DNA of 21,996 bases, taken from contig JAFGIT010000066.1 in NCBI GenBank assembly GCA_016929465.1, positions 1 through 21,996 on the forward strand, written 5' to 3'. The position numbers and the translations under genes are program-made. Positions 8,037 to 15,147 of the stretch are shown here, in pieces. The number at the start of each line of letters is the position of its first letter. The stretch's first letter is position 1. The stretch is from Candidatus Coatesiibacteriota bacterium (lineage in GTDB: Bacteria; B130-G9). The notes under the pieces were generated by a model. The model saw nothing but the letters and a program-made list of their open reading frames with translations, ran no database searches and was not told the DNA's origin.

Positions 8037-8620
8037 GCGAAGGAAAGAATGTCCTACTCGTAGGTGTTGGCGGACAGGGGATTCTGCTCGCCTCGGAAGT
8101 CATCTCTCAGGCCGCGATGAACGATGGCTTTGACGTCAAGAAGAGCGAGATACACGGCATGGCCCAGCGGGGCGGCGTTGTTTCGAGCCACGTGCGCTAC
8201 GCGGAACGCGTCTATTCTCCGCTCATAATGAAGGGTACGGCTGATGTCTTGGTCTCATTCGAGAAGGCCGAGGCCTATCGCTGGCTCGAGTACTTGAAGC
8301 CGGGCGGCATGATAGTCACAAACACGACCGAGATAATACCGCCGGTGCTGAATGTATTGGGCAAGGAATATCCCCACGACATCCTCGACAGGATGAAGAA
8401 GCAGGGCCTCAAGGTCGTCGTAGTTGACGCCTCCGATGCAGCGGAGAAGCTCGGGAATCCGCGAGCGATGAACATGGTCCTTCTTGGGGCGATCTCTGAC
8501 CTACTCGGCTTCACGGCCGAGACATGGCACTCCGCGCTCAATATGCGCGTCCCGAAGAAGCACCTCGATCTCAACCTCAAGGCGTTCGAGGAAGGCCGCA
8601 AGCTCGCGAAGGCTAGCTAG
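8033..8620 (+). CDS. iorB: Indolepyruvate:ferredoxin oxidoreductase, beta subunit
   Basis: 195 aa, full length for IorB. The N-terminal GVGGQGILLASEVIS loop and the following KKSEIHGMAQRGG motif are diagnostic of the gamma-type domain of pyruvate/2-oxoacid:ferredoxin oxidoreductases. The GKEYPHD and GNPRAMNMVLLGA segments also fit. It forms the CoA-handling partner of IorA. Start and stop overlap as ATGA with iorA, giving translational coupling. It is the last gene of the operon; hairpins lie just downstream. Confidence 0.96.
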   Translation: MSEGKNVLLVGVGGQGILLASEVISQAAMNDGFDVKKSEIHGMAQRGGVVSSHVRYAERVYSPLIMKGTADVLVSFEKAEAYRWLEYLKPGGMIVTNTTEIIPPVLNVLGKEYPHDILDRMKKQGLKVVVVDASDAAEKLGNPRAMNMVLLGAISDLLGFTAETWHSALNMRVPKKHLDLNLKAFEEGRKLAKAS

Positions 8621-8638
8621 ATTTATTCAATGCTCCCG

Positions 8639-8688
8639 CCCCCCATCCTCGGGTGGGGGGACGAGGAGGAGGGAACGAGTCCCTCCTC
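8639..8688. terminator. Tandem GC-rich hairpins at convergent gene junction
   Basis: Two adjacent inverted repeats: CCCCCC at 8639-8644 pairing with GGGGGG at 8655-8660 (about 9 bp including the A-T and inner pairs), and GAGGAGGGA at 8666-8674 pairing exactly with TCCCTCCTC at 8680-8688 across a 5-nt loop. They follow the iorB stop by 18 nt and face the end of the minus-strand gene at 8726. A bidirectional terminator is plausible, but no T-tract follows on either strand. Confidence 0.5.
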
Positions 8689-8707
8689 ACAGCTTCCCCA
8701 ATGAAGT

Positions 8708-8726
8708 ATTGCTCTTAAGGAGCGAT
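8708..8726. terminator. Possible hairpin at end of the minus-strand SUMF1-like gene
   Basis: ATTGCTC (8708-8714) can pair with GAGCGAT (8720-8726) through one G-T wobble, with loop TTAAG. It abuts the TAA stop of the minus-strand gene. There is no clear T-run after it on the minus strand, so the terminator call is weak. Confidence 0.25.
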
Positions 8727-9949
8727 TAATCTTCCGAAGACGATTCAAAATTCTTGGCTACGCGAAAGCCCAGATTGTCGCGGCGATCTCTTGGCATGAG
8801 GTCAAATCGACAGGCCGAACGGCAAGCCAAGTGGGAATTATAATAGCTTCCCCCACGAAGGACCCGGTAGACACCGCCGCCTGGACCAACCGGGCCCAGG
8901 TCCGGACCTGTGCTGTAATAGTCCGCGGCATACCAGTCCCAGCACCACTCCCACACATTGCCGCTCATATCGTAGAGGCCCCACGGGTTCGCCTCCAGGT
9001 CGCCAACAGGATGCGTGGTCGAACCTGAATTCGAGCAATACCACATATAGCATCCTACATCCACATCGGTATCCCCGGAATAGTATCGAGTCGTCGTTCC
9101 GGCGCGGCAGGCGCACTCCCATTCGGCCTCGGTGGGCAATCTGTAGCCGTTTGCGCCGTGGTCCCAGGTTACATCAGCCCAGGTAATATGATCTTCATAA
9201 TATTCGATGTTTGTCATTATGTAACACATTTGACGGCCGCTCGCGGCCGATAGCTTGTTACAGAAGCTCACGCAGTCGAACCAGGACACCCTCTCAACAG
9301 GGAGGTCATCGCCCTCAAAATACGAGTCGTTCCAGCCCATCACATCCCTGAACTGCTTCTGTGTGATCTCCGTCTTCGATATCGTGAACGCTTGGAGGTC
9401 CACTGTCCGCTGCGGCGACTCGTCATCATTGTGCCCTTCTTCGTAAGTCGGAGATCCCTGGACAAATGGCCCGCCCGGAATTACGAGCATCGTGAGCTCG
9501 GTTGAACTAGAATTCAGATAGTTGAACTTCGCCAAACTCAGGTCGCTTATCCAATTGAAAGTCCCGGGTTGAGTCAAAAGCGCCGCCATGTAATACGTGT
9601 CATCCTCGCTGATCGGGGGCAAGGAGCACGGCACATCTATCCGCCAGAATGGGGTGTAGTCCATCTGAAACCAATCCGGAATGTAGATGTCCCGAATCCA
9701 TGGATAGATCTCGCCGCACCAGTTATCGTGGCTATATGAGAATATACCACCATTGGGCAGTAGTATCCCGATATAAACATCGGCGGACACCCCCGGCTCG
9801 GTGTTCCAAGCCGATATCCCGACCTCGATCGTGTCGCCCGTTTGATAAAATGCGGTATCCGTTTCAATAGCGATTGCCGGGTATGCGCCGCCCATATTAG
9901 GCAGAAGAACGCAGACCATCATTACGAAGAACACCGTGGCCGCCCTCAT
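8726..9949 (-). CDS. Secreted formylglycine-generating-enzyme (SUMF1)-like protein
   Basis: 407 aa from the ATG at 9949. This start was chosen over 9979 because AGAGGAGAG lies just upstream and the product begins directly with a signal peptide (MRAATVFFVMMVCVLL, cleavage near GGAYPA). Residues about 26-160 look like an Ig-like beta-rich domain (FYQTGDTIEVGISAWN near its start). From about 165 to 400 is a C-type-lectin-like FGE-sulfatase domain: LVIPGGPFVQGS, SKTEITQKQF, YRLPTEAEWE, WGLYDMSGNVWEWC and RVLRGGSYYN through NLGFRVAK. True formylglycine generators have two active-site cysteines in the GGSY region. Here the first position is Asn371, and only Cys376 aligns with the second. It may therefore be a non-catalytic or differently acting family member outside the cytoplasm. 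No sulfatase gene is visible nearby. Confidence 0.88.
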   Translation of the reverse strand: MRAATVFFVMMVCVLLPNMGGAYPAIAIETDTAFYQTGDTIEVGISAWNTEPGVSADVYIGILLPNGGIFSYSHDNWCGEIYPWIRDIYIPDWFQMDYTPFWRIDVPCSLPPISEDDTYYMAALLTQPGTFNWISDLSLAKFNYLNSSSTELTMLVIPGGPFVQGSPTYEEGHNDDESPQRTVDLQAFTISKTEITQKQFRDVMGWNDSYFEGDDLPVERVSWFDCVSFCNKLSAASGRQMCYIMTNIEYYEDHITWADVTWDHGANGYRLPTEAEWECACRAGTTTRYYSGDTDVDVGCYMWYCSNSGSTTHPVGDLEANPWGLYDMSGNVWEWCWDWYAADYYSTGPDLGPVGPGGGVYRVLRGGSYYNSHLACRSACRFDLMPRDRRDNLGFRVAKNFESSSED

Positions 9950-9955
9950 CTCTTT

Positions 9956-9964
9956 CTCTCCTCT
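9956..9964 (-). promoter_or_regulatory. Shine-Dalgarno deciding the SUMF1-like start
   Basis: Minus-strand AGAGGAGAG; its GGAG core is 8 nt before ATG 9949 and lies inside the longer ORF that would start at 9979. This makes the inner ATG the better start. Confidence 0.6.
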
Positions 9965-10034
9965 TAGAGATTGTTGCATTTACCGCGTCAGCTCCCAACG
10001 CCGGTTTGTCGCGTTGGATAAAACTGAAAGAGCG

Positions 10035-10062
10035 AGAATATAGCCATATTGCCAGGTGTCAA
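10035..10062 (-). promoter_or_regulatory. Sigma70-like promoter for the SUMF1-like gene
   Basis: On the minus strand, TTGACA (10057-10062) and TATTCT (10035-10040) are separated by 16 nt. The -35 is perfect and the -10 matches 4 of 6. The predicted 5' untranslated region to ATG 9949 is about 75-80 nt. Confidence 0.55.
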
Positions 10063-10072
10063 GCGATTTGAC
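10058..10072. repeat. Small palindrome overlapping the -35 box
   Basis: GTCAA (10058-10062) and TTGAC (10068-10072) form a 5-bp inverted repeat with a 5-nt spacer covering the -35 hexamer of the promoter above. It could be an operator half-site pair, but it is short enough to arise by chance. Confidence 0.3.
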
Positions 10073-10389
10073 GCCTAAGGCAGAACGGACCTTCCATTAT
10101 CCATTGAAATCACCGTATATTAGAAGATGCGCTACCTGCCACTTGATTCGATGGAGTGGACGGACCTCGCGTTCCGCCACCCTATAGGAGACGATCGGGA
10201 TCTCCCCAGAAGCGAGGGGATCAGATGGTCGCTGCGCATCCCATTCCAATCTTCGAAGGGTATTCGGGGAGGAGTCCCCGCGTCCATAATTCTCACCCGA
10301 ATGAATTCGGGGCTTGGGATGATTGGAAGGGGGAGCAGTGGCACCGCACTGATGCACGGTGCCTGTATGCCCCTGACGGGTCCTCGTTT
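10073..10389. other. Gene-free stretch rich in hairpins
   Basis: No convincing gene lies between the SUMF1-like start (9949) and the crotonase stop (10390). The stretch holds several short stem-loops: CCCC/GGGG with partly paired flanks around 10199-10222; CGGGGA/TCCCCG (10265-10270 and 10275-10280, loop GGAG); CCCGAA/TTCGGG (10296-10301 and 10306-10311, loop TGAA); and GGCACCG/CGGTGCC (10340-10346 and 10357-10363). ORFs crossing it have no recognisable product or good ribosome-binding site. It may be an untranslated structured region or a degenerate interspersed repeat; one of the hairpins may end the crotonase transcript. Confidence 0.45.
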
Positions 10390-11175
10390 TCAGTTCCCTT
10401 TGAATTCCGCTCTGCGTTTTTCGAGGAAGGCGCCTGTGCCCTCCTTTGCATCCTCGGTCGCGCAGACCGCACCGAAGAGTGTAGCCTCATGCCTCATCCC
10501 ATCGGATAGACGAGGCTCCTCGAAGGCCGAGTTTATTGCATTAATCGACGCCTTGATCGCCAGCGGTCCCATAGCGGCGATCTTCCCGGCTATTTTCTCG
10601 GCCGCGCTCATCAGCCCGTCCGGCGCGACTACCTTCGAGACGAGGCCCATTTCATAGGCTCGGTCTGCAGGAATGATGTCGCCTGTCAGCGTGAGATACA
10701 TAGCATTCGATTTGCCGACAAGCCGGGGAAGACGCTGAGTGCCACCGTAGCCGGGGATAAGGCCGAGCTTCACTTCGGGTTGGCCGAAACTGGCATTGGT
10801 CGAGGCGATGCGGATCGCGCACGACATCGCGAGCTCGCAACCGCCGCCGAGCGCAAAGCCATTGACCGCAGCGATCACCGGCTTCTCCAGCTTCTCGATC
10901 TTCAAGAAGAGCCCCTGACCCCGCCGGGAGAATTCGGCGCCCGATTCCTCACCCAGGCCAACAAGCTCCGAGATGTCGGCTCCAGCGACAAAAGCCTTCT
11001 CACCAGAACCAGTGAGAATCACGACGGCCACTTCAGGGTCGGCAGCCGCCCTATCAATGGCGTCTTCGAGCTCATCGAGAATGACTGCGTTAAGCGCATT
11101 GAGTGCCTTCGGGCGATTTATCGTCAGGTACAGGATGCGGTCCTTTTTCTCAAAGAGGATATTCGAGTATGTCAT
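10390..11175 (-). CDS. Enoyl-CoA hydratase (crotonase family)
   Basis: 261 aa, full length. The crotonase signature is clear: NRPKALNALNA near the start, the AFVAGADISEL oxyanion-hole segment (61-71), NGFALGGGCELA with Glu114 and FGQPEVKLGLIPGYGGTQ with Glu134. Both catalytic glutamates of true hydratases are present, so it should hydrate 2-enoyl-CoA to 3-hydroxyacyl-CoA. GGAGG lies 4 nt before the ATG. It is 128 nt downstream of corC on the same strand; a possible CATAAT -10 close to the start is too near to be trusted. Its pathway (short-chain fatty acid, amino acid or aromatic degradation) is not shown by neighbours, though acyl-CoA chemistry also occurs in the ptb-iorAB operon a few kb away. 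Confidence 0.93.
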   Translation of the reverse strand: MTYSNILFEKKDRILYLTINRPKALNALNAVILDELEDAIDRAAADPEVAVVILTGSGEKAFVAGADISELVGLGEESGAEFSRRGQGLFLKIEKLEKPVIAAVNGFALGGGCELAMSCAIRIASTNASFGQPEVKLGLIPGYGGTQRLPRLVGKSNAMYLTLTGDIIPADRAYEMGLVSKVVAPDGLMSAAEKIAGKIAAMGPLAIKASINAINSAFEEPRLSDGMRHEATLFGAVCATEDAKEGTGAFLEKRRAEFKGN

Positions 11176-11303
11176 TATGCCTCCATATTATGAATTGTGT
11201 AAATGCAATCGAGCAACTGTGTTCGCTGTGTCCATCATGTCCACCGCCGTCCGCTCTTCGACGGTAATCTGCCCCGCAAAACCAACCAGGCGGATTCAGG
11301 TCC

Positions 11304-12185
11304 CTAAGCGTCGCTGTCGGTGCCCGTTTCGGGCTTTAGGTTGTCGATCTTGACCTTCAGAACGCGACGGTCGTCGGCTTTCAGCACCGTGAAGCGGAAG
11401 TCATCGAATTCTATGCTCTCTTTCTCAGCTGGAACGGAGCCTATCTGGTCCAGAATAAATCCCGCGAGGGTGTCGAAGTCATGGTTGTCTATATTGAGCG
11501 GAATGTGCTCTCTAAGGAGATCGATGTCCGTGTTTCCATCGGCAATGATGGTCCGTCCATCGAGGACCTTTATCGGCTCCTCTAGTTCGGGCTCGAACTC
11601 ACCTCTTATCTCACCGACGATCTCCTCCAGCAGGTCCTCTATAGTGATAAGACCGGCCGTGCCGCCATACTCATCTACCGCAATCGCCATAAGATTCTTG
11701 TCAGTGCGGAAGGTCGCCAATAGGTCCTTCGCTTTCTTGGTCTCTGGCACGAAGAACGGCTTCATCATTATCTGCTGCATCGTAAAGGAGTTGACGCCGT
11801 GAATATTCTCCTGGCGAATGAGGTCCCTTACGTGGGCTATGCCGACGATGTTGTCGATGTTGTCCTCGAAGATCGGGATTCTCGAAAATCCCTCTTCGGC
11901 CATGATCCGCTTCAACTCCTGTATCCCATCAGCGACATCCACGCAAACCATATCCACCCGGGGGACCATTACTTCTCTAACGATCTTATCGGAAAATTCC
12001 AGCACACTCCCGATCATGGCGAGCATATTCGCGTCGATTGCGGAAGGGTCCTCAATCGAACGGTCTATCACAGCTATTATTTTGTCATGGACCGGCTCAG
12101 CAGGGCTAGATGCCTTTTGCCGCTTAATAAGGTTCTTCAATCGTGCGAGCAGCCCTAAATTGCCCGCGCCTTGGTCGTCCTCCAC
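11304..12185 (-). CDS. corC: CorC/HlyC-family CBS-domain protein (YbeX-like)
   Basis: 293 aa. There is no N-terminal DUF21 membrane domain, so it is the short soluble CorC/TlyC type. After a charged lead, the typical VREVMVPRVDMV motif opens the first CBS domain (about 70-130), with GFSRIPIFEDNIDNIVG; the second CBS domain (about 135-190) ends in DEYGGTAGLITIEDLLEEIVGEI, a family hallmark. A C-terminal CorC_HlyC domain occupies about 205-285 (FDTLAGFILDQIG). Homologues are tied to Mg/Co homeostasis and, through the phoH-ybeY-ybeX cluster, to ribosome maintenance. Start at 12185 is 6 nt after the ybeY stop, consistent with one operon. Confidence 0.93.
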   Translation of the reverse strand: MEDDQGAGNLGLLARLKNLIKRQKASSPAEPVHDKIIAVIDRSIEDPSAIDANMLAMIGSVLEFSDKIVREVMVPRVDMVCVDVADGIQELKRIMAEEGFSRIPIFEDNIDNIVGIAHVRDLIRQENIHGVNSFTMQQIMMKPFFVPETKKAKDLLATFRTDKNLMAIAVDEYGGTAGLITIEDLLEEIVGEIRGEFEPELEEPIKVLDGRTIIADGNTDIDLLREHIPLNIDNHDFDTLAGFILDQIGSVPAEKESIEFDDFRFTVLKADDRRVLKVKIDNLKPETGTDSDA

Positions 12186-12191
12186 TTCTAG

Positions 12192-12623
12192 TTACCTTCC
12201 TCGAGTTCTCAGACAAGTTAAGTTATTAAGGATGTTATCCATTGTTGTGAACATTTCATCTCTGTTTTCTTCATCATAGTCGGTATAGCCGATCAGGTGC
12301 AGAATACCGTGAACCAGCAATACTGCAATCTCGTAATCCAGGCTGTGGCCGAGGTCTTCAGCGTGCTTCTTCGCGGTCTGAACGGAGATTATGACATCTC
12401 CCATGAAGTTGCCTTCCTCGCCGGATGGGAAGGCCATGACATCCGTAGCCGAATCGACATCTCTGAATTCCCTGTTGAGTTTTCGGATCCTGTCGTCGCC
12501 GCTGAACAGCACGTTGAGCGATGCACCAGCTCTTCCGATCAGACCAAGCGTCTCGGTAGCGACTTTGCGAGCCAGATTCTCGTTGATATTGCCGTGTCCA
12601 GGGTCTTTTATTATCTCGATCAT
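12192..12623 (-). CDS. ybeY: YbeY-like rRNA-processing endoribonuclease with atypical metal motif
   Basis: 143 aa, normal size. The family pattern is clear: LNREFRDVDSATDVMAFP (49-66), GDVIIS (75-80), then the metal site VHGILHLIGY (104-113). YbeY normally reads HGxLHLxGYDH with three His ligands. Here His105 and His109 are kept, but the sequence runs GYTDYDEE, so the third ligand position is Asp115 (or Tyr116 if one residue is inserted). Asp is a known third ligand in some other metzincin-like enzymes, so activity may persist (inference). YbeY takes part in 16S rRNA 3' maturation and ribosome quality control. Start ATG overlaps the stop of the 7TM-HD gene (ATGA), and corC follows after 6 nt. 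Confidence 0.9.
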   Translation of the reverse strand: MIEIIKDPGHGNINENLARKVATETLGLIGRAGASLNVLFSGDDRIRKLNREFRDVDSATDVMAFPSGEEGNFMGDVIISVQTAKKHAEDLGHSLDYEIAVLLVHGILHLIGYTDYDEENRDEMFTTMDNILNNLTCLRTRGR

Positions 12624-15142
12624 GTTTGACTGCCTCGCTCGTTCCTGTGGACGTCAGAAGCTGATGCAGCAGCATTCATGTCCGCCGCGGTCTGGTCCTC
12701 GGGGTATTCTATCCTCGAATGCAGCATCCCTTGAAGGACCAGCACGAAGCTCTCTTTGCACTTCTGAATGTCTCGAAGAGTAAGATTGCAGTCGTCGAGC
12801 TGACCATCTTCGACGTAGAAGGATGCTATCCTGTCGACCATTTTCGAGATCTTGTCCTTAGTCGGATTTGCCAATACTCTCGAGGCGGCTTCGATTGAAT
12901 CTGCTATCATTATAATTCCCGTTTCACGAGTTTTTGGCTTTACGCCGGGATACCTGAATTCGGACTCCTCGACCATCTCGCCGGTCCTCTTGGCAGCCTC
13001 TACCGCCTTATGGTAGAAGGGCCTAATCAGGGATACGCCGTGGTGTTGCTCGATCGCGTCAAGAATGACGGGTGGGAATTTCTTCTTTCTAGCCAAATCA
13101 AGGCCATACGTCACGTGCTCCACTAGGACGCGAACGCTCATTGCAGGAGTCAATCTGTCATGCGGATTGTCACTGCCGATCGGCGTATTTTCAATGAAAT
13201 AGCCCGGTCGTTTCAGTTTGCCTATGTCATGATAGTAAGCGCTGACCAGCGCGACCACACCATTCGCGCCGATTGCCTCGCAGGCACTGCGGGCCAATTC
13301 GCCAACTCGAAGGCTGTGATTGTGCGTCCCCCCCGCCTCGATCATGAGGCGCTTGATCAGAGGGCGGTCGGTCGAGGCAAGGTCCAGCAACTTGGATTTC
13401 GTCCAGACCCCGAATACGAGCTCGAGAATCGGCAGCAAAATACCGGTGGCCGCGATGACGACCACTCCCTGTCCGAATGCGCAAATGGCGTTGAAGTAAC
13501 CGGTATCGGTGAACTTGACCTCAGGATCGAGCAGTTGCATCGATAGAACCGAAAGCGCCATGACCGTGCCTATCGCAAGTCCCATCTTGAACACGATCGC
13601 GCCCGTCCCATATCTCTCCGCAATAAAAACGACAGCTATGCCGGAGAGTATCGTGGCGAGTATGATCACCGGCCACGCTCCAAATAGAAGCGGGACCATG
13701 GCGGATGCGAGAAGTGCCGCAGCAAGCCCGGACCGCTTGCCAAGAAGCAGAGTAGCGAGCACTGTGCTAAGCCCCAAAGGTGCAGCATAATAATACGACT
13801 CGAGCTGATTGAATGGAAATCGCTCGATCGTTTCCACGAGACTCCGGACGCCCCAGAGAAACGCCTTCGAGAAGAGCAGTGTTAGTACTATTATCGACCA
13901 GAATAGCGATTCATTCTTCCAACCTGGTCTTGAATCGAAGCCAAAGCGATGTGCTGAGAGATATATGAGAAGTATCACGAGCGCAAGGAACAGGGGGGTA
14001 CCGATCGCTGAATATGCCTGTTTGTGGGGCTTGACGCTTTTCGCGATGACATCGATCAATTGCTTATGTCTTGGAGTGACAACCTCTCTCGCCCTGATAA
14101 TTATCTGCCCCTTTTTTATTTTGTAATATACGGGCTCAACAGCATCTATCGCCTCCTGCTTGGTCTTTTCAGTCTCGCTCTTGTTGAACGTTAGCGTCGG
14201 CTTGATTAGCTGCGATACGATCGAGGTAATCAACGGGTGATACTCAGCAGTCTCGGCGCAGCGGGTCTTCAAAAATCGAGCCACTCCCGCTTTTGCCTCG
14301 AGGCTGTCCGGTATTCTGCCAAGCACATTCGGAGCCAGCATCTTCGTGATGCCGCTCCCGACCTCCTTGATCGTTATCCCCTTCTCGGGGTCATCGAGGA
14401 GCGTTGTCTTGTCGCCAACCACGCCATCCTTGCATGCGTCCTCGAATGCCTGGGAGAGACATCGCTCAATTGAGGGGTCTTGAGCCGTGGCAACGAGTAC
14501 GTCGAATTCTTTGGGAGGTACATCTACGTGGAGTATTGTCTCGAATTCCTTGCGAATATCGTCCATCGTAGGCTTGATCTCGGGACGAGCGGAACGCCCC
14601 TCGGAACCGGCCAATGGGTCGAGCGTCCCTGTGGATGCATTACCAGTTGCTACCTGCCGCCTTGCTTCAGTTGCTCCCTGTTGGGCAGTGGGCTGCTGCT
14701 CCAGAACTCGCAATTGCTCGTTGCGTTTATCGAGCCCCACGCGGATAGCCGCAAAGGCAGCCTTGGCATTGTTCATCGTGCCGGTTACGGCGCGCTCGTC
14801 ATAGTCGTATATCGGTTGCACGCCCTCGGCAACAGCCTTCCTCTTGGCTTCTGTAGTCTCCTGGTCCTCGATAGTTATTTCGTTAGGTGCCCAGATGTCT
14901 TGACGCGCAACATCGCCTACGTGATACAGCTCTGTGTTGATCGCGTGCCTCTTGGGAACGAGTAGGACAGAAAGAAGGAAGATGGCGAGACAGCTGATTA
15001 CGGTCCTATAGACCCTGGTTCTGCCGAGGGCCAGCGGCAACCAGCTGACAAGCGCGCGCCATGACCGCTGCCGATCAGGAGGTTCTGTATCTCGGCCCTT
15101 TCCCTGGAGCTTCCGCCTTTGGCGGCTTTCTTTACTCATCAT
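12620..15142 (-). CDS. pgpH: 7TM receptor-HD phosphohydrolase (PgpH type, probable c-di-AMP phosphodiesterase)
   Basis: 840 aa. A basic cytoplasmic N-terminus is followed by one helix (about 44-65), a large extracytoplasmic 7TMR-HDED-like domain (to about 370, with GDVARQDIWAPNEITIED), a multi-helix membrane block (about 375-570) and a C-terminal HD domain. The metal-binding signature shows GTHNHS (605-610) and AYYHDIGK with His638-Asp639, then EQHHG and the ADSIEAASR helix. In Listeria and relatives PgpH cleaves c-di-AMP, and its gene commonly sits between phoH and ybeY, as here. ATG at 15142 has only weak SD character; an alternative ATG is the next codon. It begins 5 nt after the phoH stop. 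Confidence 0.93.
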   Translation of the reverse strand: MMSKESRQRRKLQGKGRDTEPPDRQRSWRALVSWLPLALGRTRVYRTVISCLAIFLLSVLLVPKRHAINTELYHVGDVARQDIWAPNEITIEDQETTEAKRKAVAEGVQPIYDYDERAVTGTMNNAKAAFAAIRVGLDKRNEQLRVLEQQPTAQQGATEARRQVATGNASTGTLDPLAGSEGRSARPEIKPTMDDIRKEFETILHVDVPPKEFDVLVATAQDPSIERCLSQAFEDACKDGVVGDKTTLLDDPEKGITIKEVGSGITKMLAPNVLGRIPDSLEAKAGVARFLKTRCAETAEYHPLITSIVSQLIKPTLTFNKSETEKTKQEAIDAVEPVYYKIKKGQIIIRAREVVTPRHKQLIDVIAKSVKPHKQAYSAIGTPLFLALVILLIYLSAHRFGFDSRPGWKNESLFWSIIVLTLLFSKAFLWGVRSLVETIERFPFNQLESYYYAAPLGLSTVLATLLLGKRSGLAAALLASAMVPLLFGAWPVIILATILSGIAVVFIAERYGTGAIVFKMGLAIGTVMALSVLSMQLLDPEVKFTDTGYFNAICAFGQGVVVIAATGILLPILELVFGVWTKSKLLDLASTDRPLIKRLMIEAGGTHNHSLRVGELARSACEAIGANGVVALVSAYYHDIGKLKRPGYFIENTPIGSDNPHDRLTPAMSVRVLVEHVTYGLDLARKKKFPPVILDAIEQHHGVSLIRPFYHKAVEAAKRTGEMVEESEFRYPGVKPKTRETGIIMIADSIEAASRVLANPTKDKISKMVDRIASFYVEDGQLDDCNLTLRDIQKCKESFVLVLQGMLHSRIEYPEDQTAADMNAAASASDVHRNERGSQT

Positions 15143-15147
15143 GATGC

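Noticed and set aside
10097-10357. 86-aa minus-strand ORF in the gene-free stretch
   Set aside because: No family resemblance or SD, and its sequence is built from the hairpin arms, so coding is unlikely.
10127-10657. 176-aa plus-strand ORF across the gene-free stretch and into the crotonase gene
   Set aside because: Much of it is antisense to a well-supported enoyl-CoA hydratase; no recognisable motif and no good ribosome-binding site.
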